Assembly: GCF_039522605.1 (NCBI RefSeq)
Contig: NZ_BAAADS010000010.1
Coordinates: 1 to 64,000, forward strand
Direction of reading: 5' to 3'
DNA: 64,000 bases
Source of the DNA: Lentibacillus siamensis
GTDB taxonomy: Bacteria; Bacillota; Bacilli; Bacillales; Amphibacillaceae
The notes under the pieces were generated by a model that saw nothing but the letters and a program-made list of their open reading frames with translations, did not search any database and was not told the DNA's origin. The translations under genes and the position numbers were made by a program. How positions within the stretch are numbered: position 1 is the first letter of the stretch; each line of letters starts with the position of its first letter. Shown piece by piece: positions 17,004 through 25,332 of this stretch.

Positions 17004-17441
17004 ATGAGTAAAACAGGCTATATATTAATGGAAAATGGCAATAAAATTGAATTTGAGCTTTATCCGGATGAGGCTCCAAATACTGTGAAGAATTTTGAAC
17101 AATTGTCGAACGATATGTTTTATGATGGATTAACCTTTCATAGGGTAATCGATGGCTTTGTCAGTCAGGGCGGTTGTCCGAACGGCAATGGCACCGGATC
17201 TGCCGGGTATACAATTAAGTGTGAAACAGAAGGCAATCCGCACAAACATGTTGAAGGTACATTGTCCATGGCACATGCCGGAAAGGATACAGGCAGCTGC
17301 CAGTTTTTTATTGTGCATGAAGAACAACCACATTTAAATGGGGTTCATACCGTTTTCGGGCAGGTAACTTCGGGAATTGAACATGCAAAAGTGATGAAGA
17401 ACGGTGATAAAATGAAAGAAATAAGGATAGTTTCAGAGTAA
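17004..17441 (+). CDS. ppiB: Peptidyl-prolyl cis-trans isomerase B (cyclophilin)
   Basis: This cytosolic cyclophilin catalyses isomerisation of Xaa-Pro bonds during folding. The 145-residue protein shows FHRVIDGFVSQGGCP, SMAHAGKDTGSCQFFI and the C-terminal HTVFGQVTSG motifs. The ATG at 17004 follows AAAAGGGG at good spacing; the frame extends 30 bases further upstream without a better signal. It lies between lysA and ribT. Confidence 0.95.
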   Translation: MSKTGYILMENGNKIEFELYPDEAPNTVKNFEQLSNDMFYDGLTFHRVIDGFVSQGGCPNGNGTGSAGYTIKCETEGNPHKHVEGTLSMAHAGKDTGSCQFFIVHEEQPHLNGVHTVFGQVTSGIEHAKVMKNGDKMKEIRIVSE

Positions 17442-17543
17442 TTAAGATTCCTCGGTGAATTTGAATCCATCAGCTGATGAAACCAAGAAGTCAGCGGTAT
17501 GATTAACATCTGTAAGGGGAATACTTTATAAAGGATGAGTTAA

Positions 17544-17639
17544 TTGAACCAACGTAAAAAAAATTGGTTATTACTGGTCATTTTACTGCTGATTGGTTTT
17601 ACTGCAGGATCCGTTTATTGGTTTATTTTTGTATTCTAA
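17544..17639 (+). CDS. 31-residue single-span membrane peptide
   Basis: A short frame starting TTG encodes a 31-residue peptide: a positively charged head (NQRKKNW) and one continuous hydrophobic helix ending in aromatic residues (VYWFIFVF). AAAGGATGAG precedes the TTG at suitable spacing, which argues for translation. The 300-base gap between ppiB and ribT holds nothing else recognisable. I do not recognise the family, and with so short a frame chance cannot be excluded. Confidence 0.5.
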   Translation: MNQRKKNWLLLVILLLIGFTAGSVYWFIFVF

Positions 17640-17741
17640 AAGTAATTTGACAAATGAAGCAAGATAAGGCATAAATATATATACAACTTACATTACTTGC
17701 CAATAAATTTTGAAAAGTTATTTTCATAATGAGGGGTATCT

Positions 17742-18113
17742 ATGTTAATTCGATATAAAAAGAATATGGAAAAAATAGCAATGGGATTGTTGTCCTTTAT
17801 GCCAGAGGGTAAAGATGTGAAGAAATTGCAGCAGACCATAAAGGAATATGAAACAAATCCTGACTGGCAACTCTTCTTATGGAAAGAAGAAGATGTAACA
17901 GGTGCGATTGGAGTAAAGATAGAAAATGATATAAATGCTGTTGTGCAGCATATATCGGTAAATCCATCACATCGGAATATGGGTATCGGTAAAAAAATGG
18001 TTGAAGAAATTAATAAAATGTACAGTGATAAATATGCAGTCTGTGCAGATGAATTTACACAAAACTTTTTTAATAAATACAATGATTCCAACAAAAGTCA
18101 ACAACGGGATTAG
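17742..18113 (+). CDS. ribT: RibT-like GNAT acetyltransferase
   Basis: This 123-residue protein is a single GNAT domain: an N-terminal YKKNMEKIAMGLLSFMPEG stretch as in RibT of B. subtilis and the acetyl-CoA loop in VNPSHRNMGIGKKMV (about residues 74-88). RibT is an acetyltransferase of unclear substrate normally encoded last in the riboflavin operon. Here it stands between ppiB and scpA with no ribD, ribE, ribA or ribH beside it and no FMN riboswitch visible upstream. Confidence 0.8.
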   Translation: MLIRYKKNMEKIAMGLLSFMPEGKDVKKLQQTIKEYETNPDWQLFLWKEEDVTGAIGVKIENDINAVVQHISVNPSHRNMGIGKKMVEEINKMYSDKYAVCADEFTQNFFNKYNDSNKSQQRD

Positions 18114-18121
18114 TGCAAATA

Positions 18122-18163
18122 AACAATAGCCAGCTCGCTTAGGAGCTGGCTATTGTTAAGCTA
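18122..18163. terminator. Bidirectional terminator between ribT and the YjcZ-type gene
   Basis: AACAATAGCCAGCTC (18122-18136) pairs perfectly over 15 bases with GAGCTGGCTATTGTT (18143-18157) around a 6-base loop. It lies between two convergent genes. Confidence 0.85.
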
Positions 18164-18194
18164 GTTATTTTTGGTGTAACTGGATGTGTCGGAC

Positions 18195-18278
18195 TTACAT
18201 CCAGGCAGCACCAACGATAATGAGCAGTATGAACAGTACGACGATTAACGCAAATCCTCCACCATAATTGCCACTCAT
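18195..18278 (-). CDS. YjcZ-family sporulation peptide
   Basis: The leftward frame encodes 27 residues: a Gly-rich head (MSGNYGGGFA) and a single hydrophobic helix ending GAAWM. This is the pattern of the YjcZ/sporulation small-peptide family common in Bacillaceae. A strong AAAGGAGG ribosome-binding site lies 8 bases upstream. A sigma-K-like promoter sits further upstream. Function is unknown; a spore-membrane or coat location is inferred from the family. Confidence 0.8.
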   Translation of the reverse strand: MSGNYGGGFALIVVLFILLIIVGAAWM

Positions 18279-18306
18279 AACTGAATTCCTCCTTTTTCAC
18301 TTAACG

Positions 18307-18330
18307 AATAAATGTTATTTTGTTAACATT
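18307..18330. repeat. Inverted repeat upstream of the YjcZ-type gene
   Basis: TAAATGTTA and TAACATTTA are perfect 9-base arms around a 6-base spacer, between the putative sigma-K promoter and the ribosome-binding site. It could be an operator or a leader hairpin. Confidence 0.5.
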
Positions 18331-18342
18331 TATCTTACGTAA

Positions 18343-18370
18343 TAACATATGTCTGCAACAGGTATCATGT
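18343..18370 (-). promoter_or_regulatory. Candidate sigma-K promoter of the YjcZ-type gene
   Basis: Read leftward, AC is followed after 17 bases by CATATGTTA, which fits the sigma-K consensus AC-N16/17-CATANNNTA. The start codon is about 65 bases downstream. Mother-cell expression would suit the gene family. Confidence 0.5.
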
Positions 18371-18430
18371 ATAGGCATCTATGACAAAAAAACTATTTTT
18401 CGTTTGCCGTTGAACTTTTGCTTGTGATGG

Positions 18431-18495
18431 AGCAGGTTGGGACAAATCAAAAGTATGCAATTAGAAAGATGGACAACACTAATAAACAGCACAGG
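18431..18495. repeat. Partial copy of the GGGACAAATC repeat
   Basis: GTTGGGACAAATCAAAAGTATG resembles the left end of the hairpin repeat at 9782 (CTGGGACAAATCGAAAAGTG), followed by a similar AGATGGACAA stretch. The inverted right end is missing, so it looks like a decayed copy. Confidence 0.45.
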
Positions 18496-18544
18496 AAATA
18501 AACGGCCAGGCTCGAAATACCAGGTTTTCTAAAGGGAGAGAATT

Positions 18545-19279
18545 ATGAACGAACCGTACCAGGTTAAATTGGATACATTTGAGGGACCTCTTGATTTACT
18601 TCTTCATTTAGTCAATCACTATGAAATCGATATTTACGATATCCCTGTTGCCCGGATTACCGAACAGTATATGCATTACATACACACGATGCAGCAGTTG
18701 GAACTGAATGTTGCGAGTGAATACCTTGTAATGGCAGCTACACTTCTTGCGATAAAGAGCCAGATGCTGCTCCCTGTTCAGCAAATAGACGAAGAGGACG
18801 AGGAATATATGGAGGACCCGCGTGAAGAATTAATGCAACGTCTGGTGGAATATCGGAAATACAAAGCGGCTGCCGAAAAGCTTAGGGAGAAAGAAAACAA
18901 TGATCATCAGATTTTCACCAGGCCTCCAGCAGCATTCGAACAGACAGAACGAAAATCGGCTATTGAAAAAAATGATACATCAATCTATGATATGCTGCAT
19001 GCACTGGAAAAGGTATTTGAACGCAAAAAATGGAATGCTCCACTGGAAACAAAAGTACAGCGTGGGGAAATACCAATTGAACAACGAATGACTGAGGTAC
19101 TTCAGATTATAAAAGATTCCGGAACCCGTGTTTCCTTTGATCAATTATTTGAAACACCATCGAGGGGGCACATTGTTGCGACGTTTATGGCTGTACTGGA
19201 GTTAATGAAAGAACATCAGATTTCTTGTATACAGGAAAAACATTTAGATGCATTATATGTTGTTTATTTGGGGGATTGA
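18545..19279 (+). CDS. scpA: Segregation and condensation protein A
   Basis: ScpA is the kleisin subunit that bridges the SMC dimer in the chromosome-condensing Smc-ScpAB complex. The 244-residue protein starts with the family motif FEGPLDLLLHLVNHYEIDIYD and ends in a winged-helix domain that contacts SMC. A GGGAGAG ribosome-binding site precedes the ATG. It is followed after 2 bases by scpB. Confidence 0.95.
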   Translation: MNEPYQVKLDTFEGPLDLLLHLVNHYEIDIYDIPVARITEQYMHYIHTMQQLELNVASEYLVMAATLLAIKSQMLLPVQQIDEEDEEYMEDPREELMQRLVEYRKYKAAAEKLREKENNDHQIFTRPPAAFEQTERKSAIEKNDTSIYDMLHALEKVFERKKWNAPLETKVQRGEIPIEQRMTEVLQIIKDSGTRVSFDQLFETPSRGHIVATFMAVLELMKEHQISCIQEKHLDALYVVYLGD

Positions 19280-19281
19280 AA

Positions 19282-19848
19282 GTGGAATTAAGTAAAATGA
19301 AAGGTATTGTTGAAGGATTACTGTTTGCAAGCGGTGATGAAGGAATTACCGCAAAACAATTAGCATCGGTCCTTGATATTACAGATACCACCGTTCACCA
19401 TGTGCTTGATGAATTAAAAAATAACTATCATCAAAGCAATCGTGGCGTCATGATCATGCAATCAAACAAAGCTTTTTTTCTGACAACGAAAGCGGAACAC
19501 AGCACCTATTTCAAAAAGTATCTTGAATCCCCGCAAATGACGAAAATGTCCCAGGCAGCCTTGGAGACACTCGCCATTATTGCTTATCGCCAACCAATTA
19601 CAAGAACTGAAATTGAGGATATCAGGGGTGTTAAAAGTGATCGGCCAGTACAGACTTTGGTCGCAAGGTCACTAATTGAGGAAGTAGGCAGAAGGGAAGG
19701 AATCGGCCGCCCAATCCTATTTGGTACTACTAAAGACTTCCTGACTTACTTTGGACTGACATCTCTAGAGGAACTGCCACCGCTTCCGGATAATGACAAG
19801 GATTTGGACCAGGGAGCCGATCTATTCTTCGGAAACTTCGATACATAA
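19282..19848 (+). CDS. scpB: Segregation and condensation protein B
   Basis: ScpB dimers bind ScpA within the SMC condensin. The 188-residue protein holds two winged-helix domains and the signature ETLAIIAYRQPITRTEIE with RGVKSD. The GTG at 19282 is chosen because the scpA stop and a GGGGGAT ribosome-binding site lie just upstream; the longer frame from 19225 would run back through scpA. Confidence 0.94.
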   Translation: MELSKMKGIVEGLLFASGDEGITAKQLASVLDITDTTVHHVLDELKNNYHQSNRGVMIMQSNKAFFLTTKAEHSTYFKKYLESPQMTKMSQAALETLAIIAYRQPITRTEIEDIRGVKSDRPVQTLVARSLIEEVGRREGIGRPILFGTTKDFLTYFGLTSLEELPPLPDNDKDLDQGADLFFGNFDT

Positions 19849-19867
19849 TAATCAGAGTTATACTACC

Positions 19868-19898
19868 ATCCACGCAGATTATGCGTGGATTATTTTTA
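19868..19898 (+). terminator. Terminator after scpAB
   Basis: ATCCACGCA (19868-19876) pairs with TGCGTGGAT (19882-19890), followed by TATTTTT. Confidence 0.88.
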
Positions 19899-19903
19899 AT
19901 CAG

Positions 19904-19931
19904 GCATATCCGTCCAAGTGATGCATAAACT
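19904..19931 (+). promoter_or_regulatory. Candidate sigma-E promoter of dacB-spmAB
   Basis: GCATATC (19904-19910) and CATAAACT (19924-19931) resemble the sigma-E elements kmATATT and CATACAHT (7 of 8 in the latter) with 13 bases between, slightly short. The B. subtilis dacB operon is sigma-E dependent. Confidence 0.45.
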
Positions 19932-19967
19932 GTACAGAATAGTCTTCTGAAAGCGGGAGGAACGTAC

Positions 19968-21062
19968 ATGCGTCATATTATAATCGCCATCGGCCTGTTA
20001 ATAAGTTTAATCGTATTCCCTGCAATTGGACAAGCAAAACCGGGTGTTTCCGCGAACAATGCCGTATTAATGGAGCAGTCTTCCGGTCGGGTGTTATTTG
20101 CCAAGAATGCACATCAAAAACAACCAATTGCCAGTATAACGAAAATCATGACAGCTATTATTGCAATTGAATCAGGCATGATGAATGAAACAGTAACTGC
20201 CAGCAAACGGGCAGTATATACAGAGGGCTCGTCCATCTATTTGGAACAAGGGGAAAAAATGAAATTGAAAGATTTGGTTTATGGACTTATGCTCCGTTCC
20301 GGAAATGATGCAGCAGTCGCAATAAGCGAACATGTGGGAGGAAGTGTGGAAGGTTTTGTACACCTGATGAATAAAAAGGCGAGATGGATTGGTATGACAA
20401 ATACATCGTTCGCGAACCCGCACGGACTGGATTCGGACAACCATTATTCCACAGCCTATGATATGGCCCTGCTTATGCGATATGCAATGAACAATAAACA
20501 ATTCCGAAAAATCACCGGGACCAAAACATATAAATCAGAAAAGCGTTCTTATTCGTGGCAAAACAAAAATAAATTACTGACCAAGCTTTATGAATATTGC
20601 ACTGGAGGAAAAACCGGCTATACACAAGTTGCCGGAAGGACGCTCGTTTCGACAGCCAAAAAGAAAGATATGAATCTGATTGCTGTAACACTGAATGGGC
20701 CGGATGACTGGCAGGATCATATGTCCATGTTCGAGTGGGGGTTTGACAAATTTGACATGAAAACACTTGGGAACAAAGGCAGAGTGGAATACGATCTGAA
20801 TAATTCCTCCGAGAGTACTATTGGCTATTTACATCATGACATTGTCTATCCGTTAAATCAGCAGGAAACAGGAGCCGTTGAAAGTCAATCGTTTATTTTA
20901 AAAAAGGCTTCAGAAGAGGATGCACAGAATATTATCGGTAAAACCATTTACTTCATTGACTCTGTTCCGGTGCTGGAAACACCAATTTATGCGGAACAGA
21001 AAAAAGAAGATTTCCTGTCGTATATCAAGCAGGCGTATCAACGGATGTTGGGAATGTATTGA
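19968..21062 (+). CDS. dacB: D-alanyl-D-alanine carboxypeptidase DacB
   Basis: This mother-cell carboxypeptidase (PBP5* type) limits crosslinking of spore cortex peptidoglycan. The 364-residue protein has a signal peptide (residues 1-23, ending GQA-KP). Catalytic motifs are SxxK in ASITKIM, SGN in RSGNDAAVA and KTG in GGKTGYTQ. It is followed after one base by spmA, so the dacB-spmA-spmB operon is retained. It is a second paralogue beside DacF at 9992. Confidence 0.93.
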   Translation: MRHIIIAIGLLISLIVFPAIGQAKPGVSANNAVLMEQSSGRVLFAKNAHQKQPIASITKIMTAIIAIESGMMNETVTASKRAVYTEGSSIYLEQGEKMKLKDLVYGLMLRSGNDAAVAISEHVGGSVEGFVHLMNKKARWIGMTNTSFANPHGLDSDNHYSTAYDMALLMRYAMNNKQFRKITGTKTYKSEKRSYSWQNKNKLLTKLYEYCTGGKTGYTQVAGRTLVSTAKKKDMNLIAVTLNGPDDWQDHMSMFEWGFDKFDMKTLGNKGRVEYDLNNSSESTIGYLHHDIVYPLNQQETGAVESQSFILKKASEEDAQNIIGKTIYFIDSVPVLETPIYAEQKKEDFLSYIKQAYQRMLGMY

Positions 21063-21063
21063 T

Positions 21064-21648
21064 ATGGTAAATCTGATATGGGCAGCAATGGCCGTTGTTG
21101 GCATCATTTACGCGATGTTTAATGGAACGATGGATGAGGTTAATAAAGCGGTATTCGAAAGTGCGGATGAAGCAGTTGCATTATCGATCGGCCTGATAAG
21201 TGTTCTGGTGTTTTGGCTTGGCATTATGAAAGTAGCGGAAAAAGCGGGGATATTGCGCGTGATGACAAGGGCGTTTCGTCCGATTGTCGCAAAGATATTT
21301 CCGGATATCCCAAAAGACCACCCGGCGATGGGGTACATTTTGTCGAACTTTACTGCGAATATTTTTGGTCTTGGGAATGCAGCGACCCCAATGGGTATTA
21401 AAGCGATGGAGCAAATGAAAGAGTTAAGCGGATCGGATACTGCTTCAAGATCCATGATAACATTTCTGGCGTTGAATACATCCAGTCTCACCTTAATCCC
21501 AACTACTGTGATTGCCATTCGCATGCAGTATGATTCGGCTGCACCAACCGAAATTGTTGGGACAACCATCATCGCTACTACGATTTCATCCTTGAGTGCA
21601 CTGCTGATTGATCGGATATTTTACTACAGAAGTATCAGGAGGAAATGA
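21064..21648 (+). CDS. spmA: Spore maturation protein A
   Basis: SpmA and SpmB are nucleoside-transporter-gate-like membrane proteins needed for normal dehydration of the spore core. The 194-residue protein has several membrane helices and the gate-domain motif LGNAATPMGIKAMEQM. The ATG at 21064 starts one base after the dacB stop and gives the usual MVNLIW N terminus. It ends one base before the spmB ATG. Confidence 0.93.
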   Translation: MVNLIWAAMAVVGIIYAMFNGTMDEVNKAVFESADEAVALSIGLISVLVFWLGIMKVAEKAGILRVMTRAFRPIVAKIFPDIPKDHPAMGYILSNFTANIFGLGNAATPMGIKAMEQMKELSGSDTASRSMITFLALNTSSLTLIPTTVIAIRMQYDSAAPTEIVGTTIIATTISSLSALLIDRIFYYRSIRRK

Positions 21649-21649
21649 A

Positions 21650-22180
21650 ATGGGAATTGTTACTGCTGTCAGTACCTGGCTGATTCCTTGTTTTATTTTG
21701 ATTGTATTGGTTGTTGCCACCTGGAAGCGGGTCCCAACCTATGAAATGTTTGTTGAGGGAGGAAAAGAAGGTGTCAGCATGGCATTTTCTTTACTTCCTT
21801 TTTTAGTCGGCATGATTGTTTCCATTGCCATCTTACGGAGCTCGGGTGCACTTGAAGCGTTTATTAATTTGATTACTCCCTTTCTTGTACAGATTGGAAT
21901 TCCCCCGGATATCATTCCATTGGCACTCGTCAGACCAATATCGGGAACAGCTGCACTGGGAATGACGACTGAATTAATCCAGACACATGATCCGGATTCA
22001 TTCATCGGGCGTCTGGCGTCTACCATGCAGGGGAGCACCGATACAACCCTTTATATCCTAACCGTTTATTTCGGAGCGGTCGGGATCAGAAAAATGGGGT
22101 ACGCAGTAAAGGTTGGACTATTGGCTGATTTAGTTGGTATAATTGCTTCGATTATTATCGTTACATTAATATTTGGATAA
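21650..22180 (+). CDS. spmB: Spore maturation protein B
   Basis: This 176-residue partner of SpmA shares the gate-type fold, seen in RPISGTAALGMTTELIQ and STMQGSTDTTLYIL. The ATG at 21650 follows an AGGAGG ribosome-binding site; an in-frame upstream extension overlaps spmA and has no such site. A perfect stem-loop follows the stop. Confidence 0.93.
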   Translation: MGIVTAVSTWLIPCFILIVLVVATWKRVPTYEMFVEGGKEGVSMAFSLLPFLVGMIVSIAILRSSGALEAFINLITPFLVQIGIPPDIIPLALVRPISGTAALGMTTELIQTHDPDSFIGRLASTMQGSTDTTLYILTVYFGAVGIRKMGYAVKVGLLADLVGIIASIIIVTLIFG

Positions 22181-22190
22181 GTATTATGAT

Positions 22191-22225
22191 TAGCGTTAAC
22201 ATGAGGTTAACGCTATTATTATGTA
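22191..22225 (+). terminator. Stem-loop after spmB
   Basis: TAGCGTTAAC (22191-22200) and GTTAACGCTA (22206-22215) form a perfect 10-pair stem with a 5-base loop. The following bases are T-rich but not a clean T run. Confidence 0.55.
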
Positions 22226-22286
22226 TGATGATAAAATAAGGTCAAAAAATAAGTACATAAATAAAGGAAAAGTTTGGTGATTAGAA

Positions 22287-23003
22287 ATGGAACGTTTACA
22301 AAAAGTTATTGCGCAAAGCGGGGTTACCTCCCGAAGAAAAGCGGAAAGACTAATAACGGATGGTAAGGTTAAAGTTAATCATAAGGTTGTAACGGAACTG
22401 GGATCAAAAGTTTCAGGCAATGATGAAATTGAGGTCAATGGAATCAAACTGGAAAAGGAAGCTCCGGTATACTATATGCTGTATAAGCCGAGGGGTGTGA
22501 TTTCCAGTTTATCTGATGATAAAGGGAGAAAGGTGGTTACTGATTTCCTGGGAGATGTTCCGGAGCGAATTTATCCAATTGGCCGTCTTGATTATGATAC
22601 ATCCGGAATATTATTACTCACGAATGACGGGGAATTTGCAAACCTTTTGATGCACCCCAGCCATGGTGTCGAAAAAGTTTATGTCTGCAAAGTTAAAGGA
22701 ATCCCGGATAAAAAGGATTTGAACAGGTTACGAAAAGGTGTGAAGACCAATAATGAATTATTGAAAGCTGTAGGGTATAAAATTATGAGTGTTGACCGGA
22801 CAAAAAACACCATGATACTTGAAATTACACTGAATGAAGGAAAAAACCGTCATATTAGACGCATGATGGAAGGAATCGGTTTTCCCGTCTCCAAGCTGAA
22901 ACGGGAAAGATATGGATTATTAACCCTCGATGGTATGCAGCCGGGTGACCATCGAATGTTAAATCCGAAAGAAGTAAAAAAAATGCGTCACGTGTCACGT
23001 TAA
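22287..23003 (+). CDS. rluB: 23S rRNA pseudouridine synthase RluB
   Basis: The enzyme makes a pseudouridine in 23S rRNA near the peptidyl transferase centre. The 238-residue protein has an N-terminal S4 RNA-binding domain (residues 1-60) and a catalytic domain with the family motif IGRLDYDTSGILLLTNDG, whose Asp is catalytic. It lies between spmB and resA, as in B. subtilis (ypuL). Confidence 0.92.
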   Translation: MERLQKVIAQSGVTSRRKAERLITDGKVKVNHKVVTELGSKVSGNDEIEVNGIKLEKEAPVYYMLYKPRGVISSLSDDKGRKVVTDFLGDVPERIYPIGRLDYDTSGILLLTNDGEFANLLMHPSHGVEKVYVCKVKGIPDKKDLNRLRKGVKTNNELLKAVGYKIMSVDRTKNTMILEITLNEGKNRHIRRMMEGIGFPVSKLKRERYGLLTLDGMQPGDHRMLNPKEVKKMRHVSR

Positions 23004-23068
23004 TTGTTATAGAATAGTCAAATTTGCCAATATGCTTACATGGTATACTTGCGGAGGGAGTGAGTAAG

Positions 23069-23641
23069 ATGAGCGCTGAGCAGCGGAAAGCAAACAAAAA
23101 AATTAAAAAGAGAAACCGGCTGATTTTTCGTACTGCAGTATTAGCCGTACTCCTTGTTGCACTAATATACGCCGTCGTTTCAAATTTGACTGAAGCAGAC
23201 ACCAATGCCGATGAAGGTGACGATGCACCCGATTTTGTGCTTAATCAGATCAATAAAAATAATAAACTGGAAAAAGTTCAGCTCAGTGACCTTGAAGGAA
23301 AAGGCGTCATGTTGAATTTCTGGGGCACATGGTGTAAACCATGTGAGGCAGAAATGCCGTATATGCAAAAACTTTATCCGGAGTATAAGAAAAAAGGCGT
23401 TGAAATTGTAACGGTTAACCTGGATGCAAGTGAATTTGTTGTACATCAATTTATTGACAAATATGACTTGACTTTCCCTGTACTGTATGACGCGAAGGAT
23501 CAGGTAATGAATCTTTATAATGTAGTCCCGATTCCAACTTCTTTCTTCATCAGTCCGGAAGGTGAAATTGTCAAAGTTGTGGAAGGTGCACTGACGCTCG
23601 AAAAATTGGAAGGTTATCTGAAACAGATTCAACCAGAGTAA
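23069..23641 (+). CDS. resA: Thiol-disulfide oxidoreductase ResA
   Basis: ResA reduces the haem-binding cysteines of apocytochrome c on the outer face of the membrane. The 190-residue protein has an N-terminal anchor helix (about residues 18-36) and a thioredoxin fold with the CxxC site in WGTWCKPCEAEMP and the cis-Pro loop VVPIPTSFF. GGAGGGAG precedes the ATG at 23069. It starts the resABCDE operon. Confidence 0.94.
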   Translation: MSAEQRKANKKIKKRNRLIFRTAVLAVLLVALIYAVVSNLTEADTNADEGDDAPDFVLNQINKNNKLEKVQLSDLEGKGVMLNFWGTWCKPCEAEMPYMQKLYPEYKKKGVEIVTVNLDASEFVVHQFIDKYDLTFPVLYDAKDQVMNLYNVVPIPTSFFISPEGEIVKVVEGALTLEKLEGYLKQIQPE

Positions 23642-23663
23642 CATCATAATGTGAGGGATGACG

Positions 23664-25307
23664 ATGAAACACATCAAATGTGAATGCGGGCATGTGAACC
23701 CTGAAGGTACCGTTCTTTGTGAAGCTTGCGGTAAACCTGTAGAGGGCAATCAGCATATCGATGGCAATGACAAGAGAAAATTGTTGAACATGCGGTATGA
23801 TGGCAGTGCGCGCCGCTCACAGACGTATAACAAATCAATTATCGATAAAACCTGGAACTTTTTTTCATCCGTGAAGATTGGGGTCTGGTTAATTGTACTT
23901 GCACTTGTTGCCTCAGCCATCGGAACTATTTTTCCACAGGAGATGTATATTCCGGCGGACGCGGAGTCTAGAGATCCTTCGATATACTACGAACAGACGT
24001 ATGGTATTTTGGGGCAGATATATTATCAATTGGGATTTCATAATTTATATGGTTCGGCTTGGTATCTGATTCTTATTGCCTTAATCGGTGTGTCACTCGT
24101 CATATGCAGTATTGACCGCTTTGTTCCACTTTTCAAAGCTTTAAGAATGCAAAAAGCGAAACGGCACGAGACTTTTTTGAACAGACAGCGTTTATACAGT
24201 AAGACTGAAAATGTAAGTCCGGAAGAAAAAGAACAGCTGATAACTGGTTTGAAAAACAAACGTTACAATGTCCGGAATGAAAATGGACATATTTTGGCGG
24301 AGAAGGGCAGGTTTTCCCGTTGGGGTCCGTATGTTAATCATATTGGACTTATAATCGTTCTGATTGCTGCACTGCTAAGAATGACCACCCCAATGTATAT
24401 TGATGAATATGTTTGGGTCAGAGAAGGTGAGCAGACTGTTATCCCTGGAACGGAGGGAGAATATTACATAAAGAATAAGAATTTTATTAAGGAAACATAT
24501 TCCGAGGAAAATGAGAAGTTTCAGGAGGCCATTAAACAAGAAGGACAAGTTGTTAAAAACTATCAAACAAACGTAACAATCTACAAAGAAGGTGAAAATT
24601 CCGTACCAGGATCAAAACAGAAATTAGATAAAGTGACAGAAGGCCAGATTAAAATGAACCATCCGCTAACGTTTGATGGATATACACTGTATCAGGCCGG
24701 CTATCAACAAAATGAATTTTCGAACATGACCTTTAAAATACACAAAACAAATGACCCGGAAGAAAAAGCATTGGGAAGCATTACCGTCAATCTAACCTCT
24801 CCTAAGAAGGAATATAAGCTGGATAATGGTTTTCGGGTTGTGATGGAACAATACTATCCGGATTACTATTTGGACGATGGTGAGCCAAGATCGAAAACAA
24901 AATATCCTAGAAATCCGGCATTTGTTTTTTCTGTTTATCCTCCTGGGAGTGATAAAGCTGAGGTCAGCTTTGTCGGTATTGGTAAAAATGTTGACCCAAG
25001 CAAAAACAATCAGTATAAACTTGGCATTCAGGATTTTGAGATGCGGGATGTCAGTGGTTTAACTGTACGGCGCGATTATACCTTGCCATTATTCATCATT
25101 GGTGCAGCCATTTTTATGATTGGTGTTATACAGGGAATGTACTGGCAGCATCGCAGAATCTGGATCCGTCCGACAGATGAAGGAATTATGATGGCAGCAC
25201 ACACGAATAAAAACTGGTACGGTATCAAAAAGGACATTGAAAGTATTATCGAAGGAACGAATGTAAAAATGGTTGATGATCAGCAGGAACTGGAAGAACG
25301 ATCTTAA
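23664..25307 (+). CDS. resB: Cytochrome c biogenesis protein ResB
   Basis: ResB and ResC form the System II haem export and attachment complex. The 547-residue protein begins with a zinc-ribbon-like cysteine cluster (CECG and CEAC within the first 30 residues). A membrane helix (IGVWLIVLALVASAIGTIF) and two more follow, with a large extracytoplasmic loop and a last helix near residue 475. The ATG at 23664 has GTGAGGG at the right distance. The end lies 25 bases before resC. Confidence 0.92.
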   Translation: MKHIKCECGHVNPEGTVLCEACGKPVEGNQHIDGNDKRKLLNMRYDGSARRSQTYNKSIIDKTWNFFSSVKIGVWLIVLALVASAIGTIFPQEMYIPADAESRDPSIYYEQTYGILGQIYYQLGFHNLYGSAWYLILIALIGVSLVICSIDRFVPLFKALRMQKAKRHETFLNRQRLYSKTENVSPEEKEQLITGLKNKRYNVRNENGHILAEKGRFSRWGPYVNHIGLIIVLIAALLRMTTPMYIDEYVWVREGEQTVIPGTEGEYYIKNKNFIKETYSEENEKFQEAIKQEGQVVKNYQTNVTIYKEGENSVPGSKQKLDKVTEGQIKMNHPLTFDGYTLYQAGYQQNEFSNMTFKIHKTNDPEEKALGSITVNLTSPKKEYKLDNGFRVVMEQYYPDYYLDDGEPRSKTKYPRNPAFVFSVYPPGSDKAEVSFVGIGKNVDPSKNNQYKLGIQDFEMRDVSGLTVRRDYTLPLFIIGAAIFMIGVIQGMYWQHRRIWIRPTDEGIMMAAHTNKNWYGIKKDIESIIEGTNVKMVDDQQELEERS

Positions 25308-25332
25308 CACGCCCGGAAAAAGGAGGATACAA

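Noticed and set aside
17442..17741. Possible FMN riboswitch upstream of ribT
   Set aside because: None of the conserved RFN-element segments could be found in this stretch.
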